Translations under genes and position numbers: made by a program
Origin: Myxococcus sp046520405
GTDB taxonomy: Bacteria > Myxococcota > Myxococcia > Myxococcales > Myxococcaceae
Reading direction: 5' to 3'
NCBI GenBank assembly: GCA_046520405.1
Contig: JBKGHI010000006.1
Coordinates: 24,885-88,884 of the forward strand
DNA length: 64,000 nucleotides
Notes under the pieces: model-generated
Database searches by the model: none
The model's input: the letters and a program-made list of their open reading frames with translations, nothing else
Told to the model about the DNA's origin: nothing
Part shown: one piece after another, positions 1 to 8,874 of the stretch
How positions within the stretch are numbered: the stretch's first letter is position 1
How the letters are laid out: every line of letters begins with the position of its first letter

Positions 1-1764
1 CTGGGCGTCCTCTCCGGCTTCTGGCTGAGAGAGAGCACGCGTTGCGCGGGATTGGAGCAGCGGCTGGCGGGGACGTGGGATGCGCAGCGCAAGTCGCGGC
101 TCGAAGCCGTGTTCATGGGCTCGGGGCTGCGGTGGGCGGCACAGACCTGGCACCTCACGGCGAAGCAACTGGATGACTATGCCGCCGCGCTCCTGGCCAT
201 GGAGCGAGACGCCTGCGAGGCGACGTACCTGAGAGGGGGGCAGTCCGAACAGATGCTGGACCTCCGCAGCGCGTGTCTGTCCCGGCGCTGGAGCGCGCTG
301 AACGCCGCGGTGGACCTGATGCTGCGCGCGGACCCGGCCGTGCTGTCGTGGGCCACCGAATCCGCGAACGCCCTCCCTGACATCCAGCCCTGCGCGGACG
401 GCGCGTCGCTGGCGAGCGTGGTTCCACTGCCCAGGTCGCCGGTGCAGCGTCAACGGCTGTCCGTCCTGCAGGTCCGTCTCGCCGAGGCAACCGCGCTTCA
501 TGAGGCGGGACAGCAGGAGAAGGCGAGGACGCTGGCTCGCGAAGTCTTGGAGGGCGTGCGGGAGCTGGGCTATCGGCCCGACGAGGCAGCCACGCAGCTC
601 CTGCTCGGGTTCATCGAGGAGGCGCGGGGCCATTACGACGCGTCCTCGGCGGCGTTCCGCGCGTCACAGTGCGCGGCGCTGGCCGGCCGGGATGACAACC
701 TGTTGCTTCGCGCGACGACGGGGCTCATCGGCGTGGAACTGGATGGCAAGCTCCGCTACGAGGAGGCCGTGTACGCCGCCTCGATGGCGGATGCCGCGCT
801 GGAGCGGATGGAGGCGATGCTCACCACCGACGCGGCGGGTGAGCTCTATCTGGCCCGTGGCGACCTGCGCGCGCGCAAGAATGCTCACGATGCGGCCCTC
901 TTGGAATACCGCGTGGCCCTGGTCGCCCGGAAGTCCGCGCTCGGGGAGACCCATCCGAAACTCGCCGAGCCCCTCATGCGCATCGGCAGCGTGCTCAACC
1001 GCAAGGGACTCCACGAGCAGGCCCTGAAGAACCACGAGGAGGCCTTGCGGCTGCTGTCGCTGTCTCATGGACCCGAGCATCCGCGGCTCATCGAAGCCCT
1101 CGACAACCTGGGGACCACCCTCCGGCTGATGGGGCGCGTGGAGGCCGCGGTGGCCCGCTACACCCAGGCGCTGGCGCTGAGCGAGCAGTTCGGACGCGGT
1201 GACCATCCGACGACGCTCATGGTTCGGGTGAACCTGGGGGATGCGCTGCAACGCCAGGGGAGGCCGCACGATGCGCTGACCCACTATGCGCGGGCGTTGC
1301 CGGGGCTCAAGCAGGTCCATGGAAACGCCCACTCGCGCGTGGACGAGGTGTTGACGCGCATGGGTGACGCGCACGCGAACCTCGGGCAGTGGGCGCCGGC
1401 CGAGCAGTCCTACGCGGAGGCGCTGGAGCTGCGCCGGAAGGCGCTGGGACGGGAGCACCCGGAGGTGGTCGCCTCACTGGCGGCGATGGGGGAGGTGACC
1501 CGGCGGATGCGGGGCGCGCCCGCGGCGCTGGAGTTCCTGGAAGAGGCGGTCGCCCTGTCGAGGCAGGGGGAGGTGACGCCCTTGGCGCGGGGTAACGCCC
1601 AGTTCGCGCTGGCTCAGGCGTTATGGGACGGCACGGCCGACCGTCCGAGAGCGCTGGCGCTCGCACACGAGGCACAAGAGTCGTTCAACCGGGAGCGTCA
1701 GGGCACCGAGCGGGAGCGACGCGAACTGGAGGTCTGGCTCGCGCACCGGCAGCCGCGTCCCTGA
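1..1764 (+). CDS. TPR-repeat C-terminal part of a probable Ser/Thr protein kinase (5' end outside window)
   Basis: The frame is open from base 1, so the gene starts upstream of the window and about 587 C-terminal residues are visible. The first residues (LGVLSGFWL) look like the end of a transmembrane helix, followed by a Cys-containing segment and a helical region. From roughly base 850 onward there are at least five kinesin-light-chain type TPR units, with recurring LG..HP and G..A...Y..AL patterns. In myxobacteria this order (membrane helix, Cys segment, TPRs) is typical of the C-terminal half of Hanks-type Ser/Thr kinases, where the TPRs are protein-binding modules. The kinase domain itself is not visible, so 'kinase' is inference; a plain TPR receptor is the alternative. 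The TTG at 52 is not a likely start because the frame continues upstream. Confidence 0.75.
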   Translation: MGVLSGFWLRESTRCAGLEQRLAGTWDAQRKSRLEAVFMGSGLRWAAQTWHLTAKQLDDYAAALLAMERDACEATYLRGGQSEQMLDLRSACLSRRWSALNAAVDLMLRADPAVLSWATESANALPDIQPCADGASLASVVPLPRSPVQRQRLSVLQVRLAEATALHEAGQQEKARTLAREVLEGVRELGYRPDEAATQLLLGFIEEARGHYDASSAAFRASQCAALAGRDDNLLLRATTGLIGVELDGKLRYEEAVYAASMADAALERMEAMLTTDAAGELYLARGDLRARKNAHDAALLEYRVALVARKSALGETHPKLAEPLMRIGSVLNRKGLHEQALKNHEEALRLLSLSHGPEHPRLIEALDNLGTTLRLMGRVEAAVARYTQALALSEQFGRGDHPTTLMVRVNLGDALQRQGRPHDALTHYARALPGLKQVHGNAHSRVDEVLTRMGDAHANLGQWAPAEQSYAEALELRRKALGREHPEVVASLAAMGEVTRRMRGAPAALEFLEEAVALSRQGEVTPLARGNAQFALAQALWDGTADRPRALALAHEAQESFNRERQGTERERRELEVWLAHRQPRP

Positions 1765-1903
1765 CCGGCGGTCATGTGGAAATGGGACGAAATGCGCCCG
1801 CCCCTGTCCTGGTGGGTAGAGGGCCGTCATGGGTCTCCGCGTCGCATCTCCGCTCCTTTCCTGGGGGACTGCGCGCTTCGGACCTCCTGCTGGAAGGTGT
1901 TTC

Positions 1904-4489
1904 ATGTACGACCCCACCCCGATTCGCGCGCTGTCGCTGGGCTGGTTCGCCTTGCTGATGAGCCTTGGCGCCTGCGGTGCGCCAGAGGCCTTGGACTTCC
2001 CCCTGGACACGCTGGGCGAGCAACAGGCTCCGCTCGGCTGCGGCCGCTTGCTCCCCGGCGAGTCCCTGCCGCGTGGCCAGGCCATCTATTCCTGCAATGG
2101 CGCTGTCACGCTCAGCCATCAGGCGGACGGAAACGTCGTCGCCTATGACAGCCAAGGGGCCCTCTGGTTCACCGGCACCAATGGCCAGCCGACCACGAGC
2201 CTCGCCATGCAAGGGGATGGAAACCTCGTCCTCTACAATGGCGGCGTGGCCGTCTGGAATTCGCAGACCTTTGGTCAGACGGGGGCCTATTTGAGCATCC
2301 AGGATGACTGCAACCTCGTGCTCTACCGGAACAACACGGCCGTCTGGTCCACGAACAGGACGTGCCGGGTCACGCCTCCCGCGTCACCGGGGGTGGGGAT
2401 GCCGAGCATTCCGAACAACGCCTTCGCGGCCACGGTGACGGTCAACGGCGTGGGCGCCCGAACGGCTCCGCGTGCCCTCTGGGGCATGAACCTGGTGGGC
2501 TCCGTTGCACGGACCAAGGCTGACTTCTACGCGAGGTTCGGAGCCACCGCGGACGCGGGCCGGACCACGCTGACGGGCATGGGCATCAAGCAGATTCGAT
2601 TCCCAGGCGGCTGCCACGGAGACGGCTATGACTGGCGTGCGAACAAGATGTACTTCTCCGATTACGGCGGTGGAGACGTCGCCTGGGATGTGATGCCCGT
2701 GCCGGATTTCCTGGCGATTGCCTCTGAACTGGGCGCGGAGCCCATCTTCCAGCTCAACGTGGAGACGCGGGGATATCGCAACGCCTGTGGATGGATTTCC
2801 AGGTACCCCCAGCCCACGACCTATCCCACCGAGGCCCAGAGGCTGGCCCGGCTGCTCGACGATGCCCAGGAGCTGCTTCGCCGTCATGGCAACGTGCTGC
2901 GCACGTTCGAGCTGGGCAACGAGCCTTGGGGGAGTTCGGTTCCAAGCGATCCGAACAATCGATGGAAGCCGGATGAATACGCCAATGTCGCCCTGGCCTT
3001 CGCCCGGGCGCTGAAGGCCATCGACCCCAATGTCAGGATGCTGCTGGTGGGGCACCCCACCACGGGCAACAACATGACGGGGGAGACGAACGTGCCGGCG
3101 GACGTGGCCTGGACCGCCATGGTGAAGCGGCTGCTCGCGGACCGGAGTTGCCAGGGTGGGGCCTGCTTCAGCGGCGTGACGGACCATGCGTACTCCTACG
3201 CGGGGTACTCGCCGCTCGCGAACAACTACGCCAACGTGTTCAAGGGAATGGGGGCCTTCTGGCCGGAGGCGGTCATGCCCACCCTGTTCTCCAAGCGCAC
3301 CGCGGACTATGCGGGGGCGGGGCTCGCGCTGACCGAGTGGAACATGAAGTGCTGGCCGAACGGTCGCATGAACCAGGTCTCTCCGCCGGTCCAGGTGCTC
3401 AATGGTTCCTTTGAAAGTGGTACGGCCTCCTGGGGGTTCTGGCAGCAGCAGCCCAACACGGGGACTTGGAACACGGTGACCACGCAGCCCCAGCACGGCA
3501 CCACGGCGTTGCGGATCGCGCTGACGGCGCATTCGGGCGCGGCGTCGGACATCGTGCAAACCCAGCAGTTGACGGCTGTTCCTCCGGGGAAGCGCGTCAC
3601 CGTGACGGCGTACGTGAAGATGGCCAGGCCGCTGTACGGCTCCATCATCCTCCAGCAGAGCAATGCCGGCGCACATCAATGGCACCACATCGCGGAGGGT
3701 GGGCTGGCATCCATCAAGGCGGGGGAGTGGCAGGGCGTCACCCTCACGGGGACGACTTTCGCTGACACGACGCAACTCCAGGTCGTGTTCCGGCTCCGCA
3801 AGTATGCCCAGCACTGGCCGACGGACCCCTCGCCCGTGGACATGTTGGTGGACAACGTGCAGTTCTACGAGAGCACGGCCTGGAGTCCACCGGTGGCCGC
3901 CGTGTCGACCGTCGAGCACGGGATGATGGTGGCGGACTCCTATTTCCGGATGGCGCGTGGGGGCGTGAGCTCGTCCAACTACCATGCGTTCGACCCGGGC
4001 GACTGCGGCATCTCCACGGGGGCGGGGGCCGCGGCGAAGCTCAATCCCCAGGGGGATGCCTTCCGGCATACCAGCGTCCTGGCGGGGGGCACCTTCCTGC
4101 CGGCATCGGTGAATGCGCCTGCCGCGAACTGGGTGCTCCCCGCGTCGCCGGGCTGCACGGGGTACGGCTGTCTCCCAGGAGGAAAGGCCGTGAACTTCCT
4201 CACGGCGCATGCCGGGCGCAGCGCCGACGGGGGCTCGCTCTATGTCTTCCTCATCAACCGGCATCACACCGCGACGGCGAACGCCTCGGTGCGTTTCCAG
4301 GACCTGAACGTCGCGACGCTGCTGCGCAAGTCGACGGTCACCCTCCGGGCAACGGACTACACCCAGCGCGCCTTCACCCACGTGCCCGCCGCCGGGCAGC
4401 CCGTGCCCATCGAGGTGCTCGGGTCGAACAACCCCTTCACGGTGGCCGTCCCTCCCTTGTCGGTGGTTCGCGTCCGGCTCCAGCCATGA
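1904..4489 (+). CDS. Secreted lipoprotein: bulb-type lectin domain plus glycoside hydrolase-like domain
   Basis: 861 residues from ATG 1904. This start is preferred over an in-frame ATG at 1829 because it places a signal peptide ending in a lipobox-like LMSLGAC at the N-terminus and has a GGAAGGTG ribosome-site-like stretch upstream. Residues ~40-150 form a bulb-type (mannose-binding) lectin with three QxDxNxVxY motifs (QADGNVVAYD, QGDGNLVLYN, QDDCNLVLYR). A TIM-barrel-like region follows with a clan-A style acid in LGNEPWG (E~340) and a likely nucleophile in LTEWNMKCW (E~478). Next comes a jelly-roll carbohydrate-binding-like domain (NGSFESGTASWGF, ~500-650) and a C-terminal beta domain. The arrangement resembles arabinofuranosidase-type clan GH-A enzymes, but the exact family is not assignable by eye. 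It probably acts on polysaccharide outside the cell. Confidence 0.75.
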   Translation: MYDPTPIRALSLGWFALLMSLGACGAPEALDFPLDTLGEQQAPLGCGRLLPGESLPRGQAIYSCNGAVTLSHQADGNVVAYDSQGALWFTGTNGQPTTSLAMQGDGNLVLYNGGVAVWNSQTFGQTGAYLSIQDDCNLVLYRNNTAVWSTNRTCRVTPPASPGVGMPSIPNNAFAATVTVNGVGARTAPRALWGMNLVGSVARTKADFYARFGATADAGRTTLTGMGIKQIRFPGGCHGDGYDWRANKMYFSDYGGGDVAWDVMPVPDFLAIASELGAEPIFQLNVETRGYRNACGWISRYPQPTTYPTEAQRLARLLDDAQELLRRHGNVLRTFELGNEPWGSSVPSDPNNRWKPDEYANVALAFARALKAIDPNVRMLLVGHPTTGNNMTGETNVPADVAWTAMVKRLLADRSCQGGACFSGVTDHAYSYAGYSPLANNYANVFKGMGAFWPEAVMPTLFSKRTADYAGAGLALTEWNMKCWPNGRMNQVSPPVQVLNGSFESGTASWGFWQQQPNTGTWNTVTTQPQHGTTALRIALTAHSGAASDIVQTQQLTAVPPGKRVTVTAYVKMARPLYGSIILQQSNAGAHQWHHIAEGGLASIKAGEWQGVTLTGTTFADTTQLQVVFRLRKYAQHWPTDPSPVDMLVDNVQFYESTAWSPPVAAVSTVEHGMMVADSYFRMARGGVSSSNYHAFDPGDCGISTGAGAAAKLNPQGDAFRHTSVLAGGTFLPASVNAPAANWVLPASPGCTGYGCLPGGKAVNFLTAHAGRSADGGSLYVFLINRHHTATANASVRFQDLNVATLLRKSTVTLRATDYTQRAFTHVPAAGQPVPIEVLGSNNPFTVAVPPLSVVRVRLQP

Positions 4490-4584
4490 GCGGTTGCGCC
4501 TCGTTGTCGCGGAGCCCGGATGCAAGGGGACTCGGGCCCTGCTCGTACGTGGATGTTTTTGTTTCGGGTGTTCACGAGGGCCTC

Positions 4585-5832
4585 ATGCCTGGAGGGGCTA
4601 TGCGAAGAAGTGGAGGTCTTGCGATGGTCACGCTGTCCATGCTGTCAATCCTGTCCACCGCCTGTGTCGGTAGGGATGAGCCGTTGTCACGGGGGGATGA
4701 AGAGGGGGCGCCGGTCGAGAAGCTCACCGAGCAGCTGGTGTTCACGGAGAAGGGGGGCGACCATGCCTCCGGACAGTTCGAGCGAGGCGGCCTCCGCATC
4801 CGCTTCACGGTGCGGCCCGACCGGGTGGGCGTCTACCGCGCCGACGGCTTCGTCTTGTTCGAGAGCGCTCAAACGGACGCGGGCCGGGTGGTTGTCGCGA
4901 TGGGAGAAACGCGGTCCTCGGCGAGCCAGAAGGTGCGTACCCTGTCCCAGACGGGCACATCAAACCCCTCGCGTTCCTCGAACGGCGCGGCGGAGGAGTT
5001 GCAGCGCTTCCTCAAGTACCCGGAGGCGCGGCTGTTGCCCTACCTGTCCCGGCAGCTCGGAGAGCAGGGCTACACGGGCGCCAGCGCACCCTCGAGTCTG
5101 CTGTTGCACCTGCTGGCGATGGCCGTCGCGGACGCTGGCGGCATCCGGGATGTCGGCGCGCCATTGCAGGAGGAGAACTCACTGCAACCCGATTGGACCT
5201 GCGAGGATGGCAAATACCCCGTCAACGCCTTCAACGACCCCTGCTTTGGCACCTGTGGGCCGTATTGCACGCATTGGTACTGGGTTTGCGGCGAGACGTC
5301 GGGAAAGCCATGCGCACGCGGTGGTTGTGTCTGGCACGACTATATTGGCTTCTACGCCAATCAGACGAACAACCCGAGCGCATCGGATGATTTCTGGAAC
5401 GCATACGCCACCTTCGAGGCGGGTGGCGGATGCAGCAACAAAGAGACCTGTGCCCCGCTGTCCGACGAGTCCTTTCCCTGCCGCTACTGGGACGGGGACA
5501 TCACCGAGTGCGACAAGCATGGCAGCGCGGACCCCAACCCGGCGAACGATACCCAGGACTGCGCCTACTACCTGGGAAGCAATACCTGCCGGGAGCGTGG
5601 CACGCCGAATGCCCAGGCGGGGATGAGCTGGGAGTATGACCCCGCGAACTCCGAGACGTGGGCCTGCAGCACCTGGGATGGCAACATCGCCGAGTGTGAC
5701 CGGCATGGCTTCGCCGACCCCAACAAGGCCAACGACACCCAGGATTGCGCCTACTACCTGGGCAGTAACAAGTGCCTCCCGAGGGGAACGGCGAATTGCC
5801 AGGCGGGGATTTACGGCTCCATCCCTTGGTGA
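4585..5832 (+). CDS. Hypothetical lipoprotein with duplicated Cys-rich module
   Basis: 415 residues from ATG 4585 (GAGGG 4 nt upstream; ATG 4600 with GGAGGGG 2 nt upstream is an alternative). The signal peptide ends in a lipobox-like LSILSTAC. The middle part has no recognised domain but carries a Cys-rich segment (CFGTCGPYCTHWYWVC). The C-terminus holds two tandem copies of a ~50-residue module, starting near 5479 and 5664, each with C..WDG.I.EC..HG.ADPN.ANDTQDCAYYLGS..C..RGT. The near-identity of the copies suggests a recent duplication, and the regularly spaced Cys point to disulfide-stabilised folds outside the cytoplasm. It follows the lectin-glycosidase by 95 bp in the same direction, so co-expression is possible. 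Function unknown. Confidence 0.7.
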   Translation: MPGGAMRRSGGLAMVTLSMLSILSTACVGRDEPLSRGDEEGAPVEKLTEQLVFTEKGGDHASGQFERGGLRIRFTVRPDRVGVYRADGFVLFESAQTDAGRVVVAMGETRSSASQKVRTLSQTGTSNPSRSSNGAAEELQRFLKYPEARLLPYLSRQLGEQGYTGASAPSSLLLHLLAMAVADAGGIRDVGAPLQEENSLQPDWTCEDGKYPVNAFNDPCFGTCGPYCTHWYWVCGETSGKPCARGGCVWHDYIGFYANQTNNPSASDDFWNAYATFEAGGGCSNKETCAPLSDESFPCRYWDGDITECDKHGSADPNPANDTQDCAYYLGSNTCRERGTPNAQAGMSWEYDPANSETWACSTWDGNIAECDRHGFADPNKANDTQDCAYYLGSNKCLPRGTANCQAGIYGSIPW

Positions 5833-6000
5833 AGGGGGCTCCCGAGGGATGCTCTCGGCCGGTGGACGGGCGGCGCGGCCTCGTTGGGGTGCACGCCTGT
5901 CACGCGCGGTGGCGGTGACTGGACGCGGCCCTCGACCGAGGGGGCCTGCCGTGCCACCCTTCCGGCCGCTCGCCATCCACCGCCCGCCGAGGTGCTCCCC

Positions 6001-6876
6001 ATGCCGAGAACGATGACGCTGTCCCAGGTGATGAAGCAGCTCGAGAGCCAAGGTGACGAGAAGGTGCGCCAGCGCTACGTGCGCGACGGGGTGAGCGACA
6101 ATGTCTTCGGCGTGCTGCTCGGCAAGCTCCGTGCCCTGGCGGCGACGCTGGGGACGAACCACGGGCTCGGGCTGGAACTGTGGGAGACGGGCAATCACGA
6201 TGCGCGCATCCTCGCGTGCATGCTGCTCGACCCCTCGGCGCTCACCGAGAAGGAGGCACGCGGGCTCCTCGAGCCGCTCTCGAACGCGAACCTGGTCGAC
6301 GAGCTTGTCGGTCGCGTACTCGTGCATGCGCCTGTCGCCCCGAAGCTCGAGGCAAAGTGGATGGACGGCAAGAAGGAGCTCCCTCGCCGCGCGGGATGGA
6401 AGCTGCTTGCAGGGCGCATCGCCCGAGGACTCGAGAAGGAGCTTGATGTCGGGGCGACGCTCGGACGCATCGAGCGTGAACTCCCGGACGCTCCGTACCG
6501 GGTGAAGGAGGGCCTCAACTTCTGCCTGGTCTGGATTGGCCTCCACCTGCCCGCGTACACCTCGGAGGCCATCGCCATCGGCGAGCGCCTTGGCCGCTGG
6601 GACCCGCGGCCGATTCCGAAGGGTTGCACTTCGAGCTACGCACCGGAGTGGATCGCCGCGGCGCTCGCACTGAGGAAAGGTGAGAAGACCGAAGCCCGGA
6701 AGGCGATGGAGGCGGCCGCCACGAAGAAGTCGACGCGCGGAGCGGGGATGCCGGCAGCCGCGAAGAAGGCAACGCGCGGAGAAGGGAATCCGGTAGCCGC
6801 GAAGCAGACGAAGGCCGCTTCGGCCAGGAAGAAGAGCGCTGCGAGGAAGCCAGCCTCCGGAACGCGGGCGCGCTGA
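6001..6876 (+). CDS. DNA alkylation repair (AlkD-like) family protein with Lys/Ala-rich tail
   Basis: 291 residues. ATG 6001 is preceded by GAGGTG at a good distance. Residues ~1-225 match the helical-repeat DNA alkylation repair family (AlkD/HEAT-like): QGDEKVRQRYVRDGV, GLELWETGNHDARILA, and the tail motif around LNFCLVWIGLHL. Characterised AlkD proteins excise N3/N7-alkylpurines using Trp, Asp and Arg residues; I cannot align which of these are kept here, so catalytic activity is uncertain. The last ~65 residues are unlike the family: low-complexity Lys/Ala/Arg with AAAKK and ARKKS patterns, resembling histone H1-like tails of high-GC bacteria, probably for nonspecific DNA binding. No operon partner is evident; the next gene starts about 220 bp later. 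Confidence 0.7.
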   Translation: MPRTMTLSQVMKQLESQGDEKVRQRYVRDGVSDNVFGVLLGKLRALAATLGTNHGLGLELWETGNHDARILACMLLDPSALTEKEARGLLEPLSNANLVDELVGRVLVHAPVAPKLEAKWMDGKKELPRRAGWKLLAGRIARGLEKELDVGATLGRIERELPDAPYRVKEGLNFCLVWIGLHLPAYTSEAIAIGERLGRWDPRPIPKGCTSSYAPEWIAAALALRKGEKTEARKAMEAAATKKSTRGAGMPAAAKKATRGEGNPVAAKQTKAASARKKSAARKPASGTRAR

Positions 6877-7098
6877 CGTCGGCGGGCTCAAAGGCGTTGC
6901 GGCACGCTGGCGTAAGGGGAGCCTGCCCTGGCGGCGTCGAGGCCGAAGGACGCGGCGTTGAGGTACCCGGTGCGGAAGTCGCCGATACGCGCGAGGATGC
7001 GCCAGCCTGGTTCGGAGGCACCTTCTCAGCAAGCTGGGGCAGCGGCACACGCGAGCGCGTCGAGGCGGCCATGCGGTGGACGCGCTATCGTCGCGCCG

Positions 7099-7809
7099 AT
7101 GATGAGTTCGCTCGACTTCACTTCCTGGCGGGGCCTCGCGGCGACGCTGGCCAGCCTCGTGCTGGTGTCGCTGGTCGTCGTCAGCCTTCGCCTGCTGGTG
7201 ATGCAGACCGTGCAGCGCCGACGCGAACGCGAGAACCGCCAGATCAACGAGCGGCTGAAGACGCTGATTGCCGCATACAAGACGCTCGGCGGCTCATTCA
7301 CCGGTGAGCTCGTCGTGGACCCGACCCACCTGCGCGACATGCGCCGTCGGCTCGCGGCTGGCGAGCCACTCGAGCAGGAGCCCGACCCGAGCCTCGTGCT
7401 TGCATCGCCGCTCGACCACCCGGCGCTCGAACGCCGTCGGCGCACGCGCGACGCGGTCGAGGCGGCGCTGTCGGATGTGATGCTGCTCGGCACCGAGGAG
7501 CAGGTGCGGCTCGCCGCGGAGGCTGCCGCGGACATGGTCGCCGGGCGCAAGGTCGGCACCGCGCGGCTGGTCGTGTCGCTGCGCGACTTCATCCGCCGGG
7601 CGCTTGACCTTGAGCCCATCCCTCACGGGCTCGCGATTCCCGACCAGGGCCCCGTGCGCCCCAGCGGTGGAGGAGGGGGCAAGGGCGGCGACAAGGGTGG
7701 TGGACGAGGGGGCGGAGGTGCCGCCGGTGGTGGTGCTGGAGGCCTCGGAATGGGCGGGGCCGGCATCCATGCGGACACCGACGACGCCGACGGCGGCCAT
7801 CGCGTTTGA
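7099..7809 (+). CDS. Hypothetical single-pass membrane protein with Gly-rich C-terminus
   Basis: 236 residues from ATG 7099 (a second ATG follows immediately at 7102). This start is chosen over an upstream in-frame one because it begins right before a hydrophobic helix (residues ~15-37, LAATLASLVLVSLVVVSLRL). A charged coiled-coil-prone segment (RRRERENRQINERLKTL) and a soluble ~130-residue domain follow. The last ~60 residues are almost only Gly with scattered Lys, Asp and Arg. No family was recognised. Orientation is likely N-out/C-in by the positive-inside rule. It is convergent with the SDR gene; the 137 bp between them show no clear hairpin. Confidence 0.6.
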   Translation: MMSSLDFTSWRGLAATLASLVLVSLVVVSLRLLVMQTVQRRRERENRQINERLKTLIAAYKTLGGSFTGELVVDPTHLRDMRRRLAAGEPLEQEPDPSLVLASPLDHPALERRRRTRDAVEAALSDVMLLGTEEQVRLAAEAAADMVAGRKVGTARLVVSLRDFIRRALDLEPIPHGLAIPDQGPVRPSGGGGGKGGDKGGGRGGGGAAGGGAGGLGMGGAGIHADTDDADGGHRV

Positions 7810-7946
7810 ACCTGGGCGCCGGTCCGCTCCTGCTCTCTCTTGTTGGGAGACCTTCAGCAGGTCCGGTCCGATGGGCCGCCGTGAAGACCGGGCGCCCCGG
7901 TGCCTGGAGTCCACGCAGCGCGAGGTCCAAGCCTCCTCGCGCCAGT

Positions 7947-8690
7947 TTACGCCGAACGGGCCAGTGCCACAGCGTCGGGCCCCGCGGGAAAGCGGAGCTT
8001 TCCGGACGCGTCGTTCGCGGCGTGCCAGACGGCCTCCGCCACGTCGGGTGCGCGCGTCATCGCGGCCGGCTGTCCGAGCGAAGCGAAGATGTGCTGGGCA
8101 AAGGGCGCATACGGTTCGGGAAACAGTCCTTCCATCCTGGAGCTGCCGTTGCTCGTGAAGCGGGTGTCCGGGCAATAGCCAGGCTCGACGAGCTTCACGC
8201 TCAGGTTGAAGGCCTCGAGCTCGAACGCGAGCGACGCGGTGAACCCTTCGATGGCCACCTTGCTCGCGGTGTAGACGGCCACCAGTGGCATCGGCGCCAG
8301 CGTCGCGCTGGAGGTCACATTGACGATGACCCCCGACTTGCGTGCGCGAAACTGCGGCAGCACCGCCTGCGTCATCGCCATGACACCAAAGACATTGGTC
8401 TCGAAGACCTCACGCACCGTCGCCATCGGCGTGGCCTCGAAGGCGCCCATGAGCCCGATGCCGGCGTTGTTGACGAGCACATCAATGGGCCCGCTCGCCT
8501 CCAGCGCGGCAACGATGCTCTCGGGTTTCGTCACGTCGAGTGGCACCATGCGCAGGCGGTCCGAGCGTGGCAGGACATCCTCCCGCGGCGTTCGCATGGT
8601 CGCGACCACATTCCAGCCCTGGGCGTGGAAGTGGCGTGCCGTCTCAAGTCCGTAGCCGGAGGAGCACCCGGTGATGAGCACCGTCTTCAT
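7947..8690 (-). CDS. SDR-family NAD(P)-dependent oxidoreductase
   Basis: 247 residues. The start at 8690 puts the Rossmann motif at the N-terminus (TGCSSGYG, residues 7-14) and has AGGGGC just upstream on the coding strand; the longer frame to 8840 is unlikely. Classical SDR signatures are present: NNAG, the catalytic Ser in VTSSA and Tyr/Lys in YTASK. The substrate cannot be named; the sequence resembles the broad group of 'oxidoreductases' that use NADP and act on small carbonyls or alcohols. It is divergent from the AraC regulator beginning at 8875, with a 184-bp shared promoter region that contains a short palindrome ACGGAGTCCGT at 8841-8851. Regulation of the SDR by that AraC protein is the usual arrangement and is inferred. 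Confidence 0.85.
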   Translation of the reverse strand: MKTVLITGCSSGYGLETARHFHAQGWNVVATMRTPREDVLPRSDRLRMVPLDVTKPESIVAALEASGPIDVLVNNAGIGLMGAFEATPMATVREVFETNVFGVMAMTQAVLPQFRARKSGVIVNVTSSATLAPMPLVAVYTASKVAIEGFTASLAFELEAFNLSVKLVEPGYCPDTRFTSNGSSRMEGLFPEPYAPFAQHIFASLGQPAAMTRAPDVAEAVWHAANDASGKLRFPAGPDAVALARSA

Positions 8691-8874
8691 GAGCGCCCCT
8701 CCGTATGGAATTCGCCGCCGACGGGCGTCTCGTCCTGCGCCTCGTTCAATTCGTACATTGCCTTCATGCCGACTCCCTGCCGCGATTCGCGCGGCGTCGA
8801 TGTTCGCAAGGTAGCTGCGACATTCAGGACGCTCCACCACACGGAGTCCGTATTTCTTCTGTTAGAGTCCAGCC

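Noticed and set aside
5179..7050. Long minus-strand open frame (623 codons) across the Cys-rich lipoprotein and AlkD genes
   Set aside because: Arg/Pro/Leu-rich composition without motifs, mirrors the codon bias of the real plus-strand genes; a GC-rich antisense shadow.
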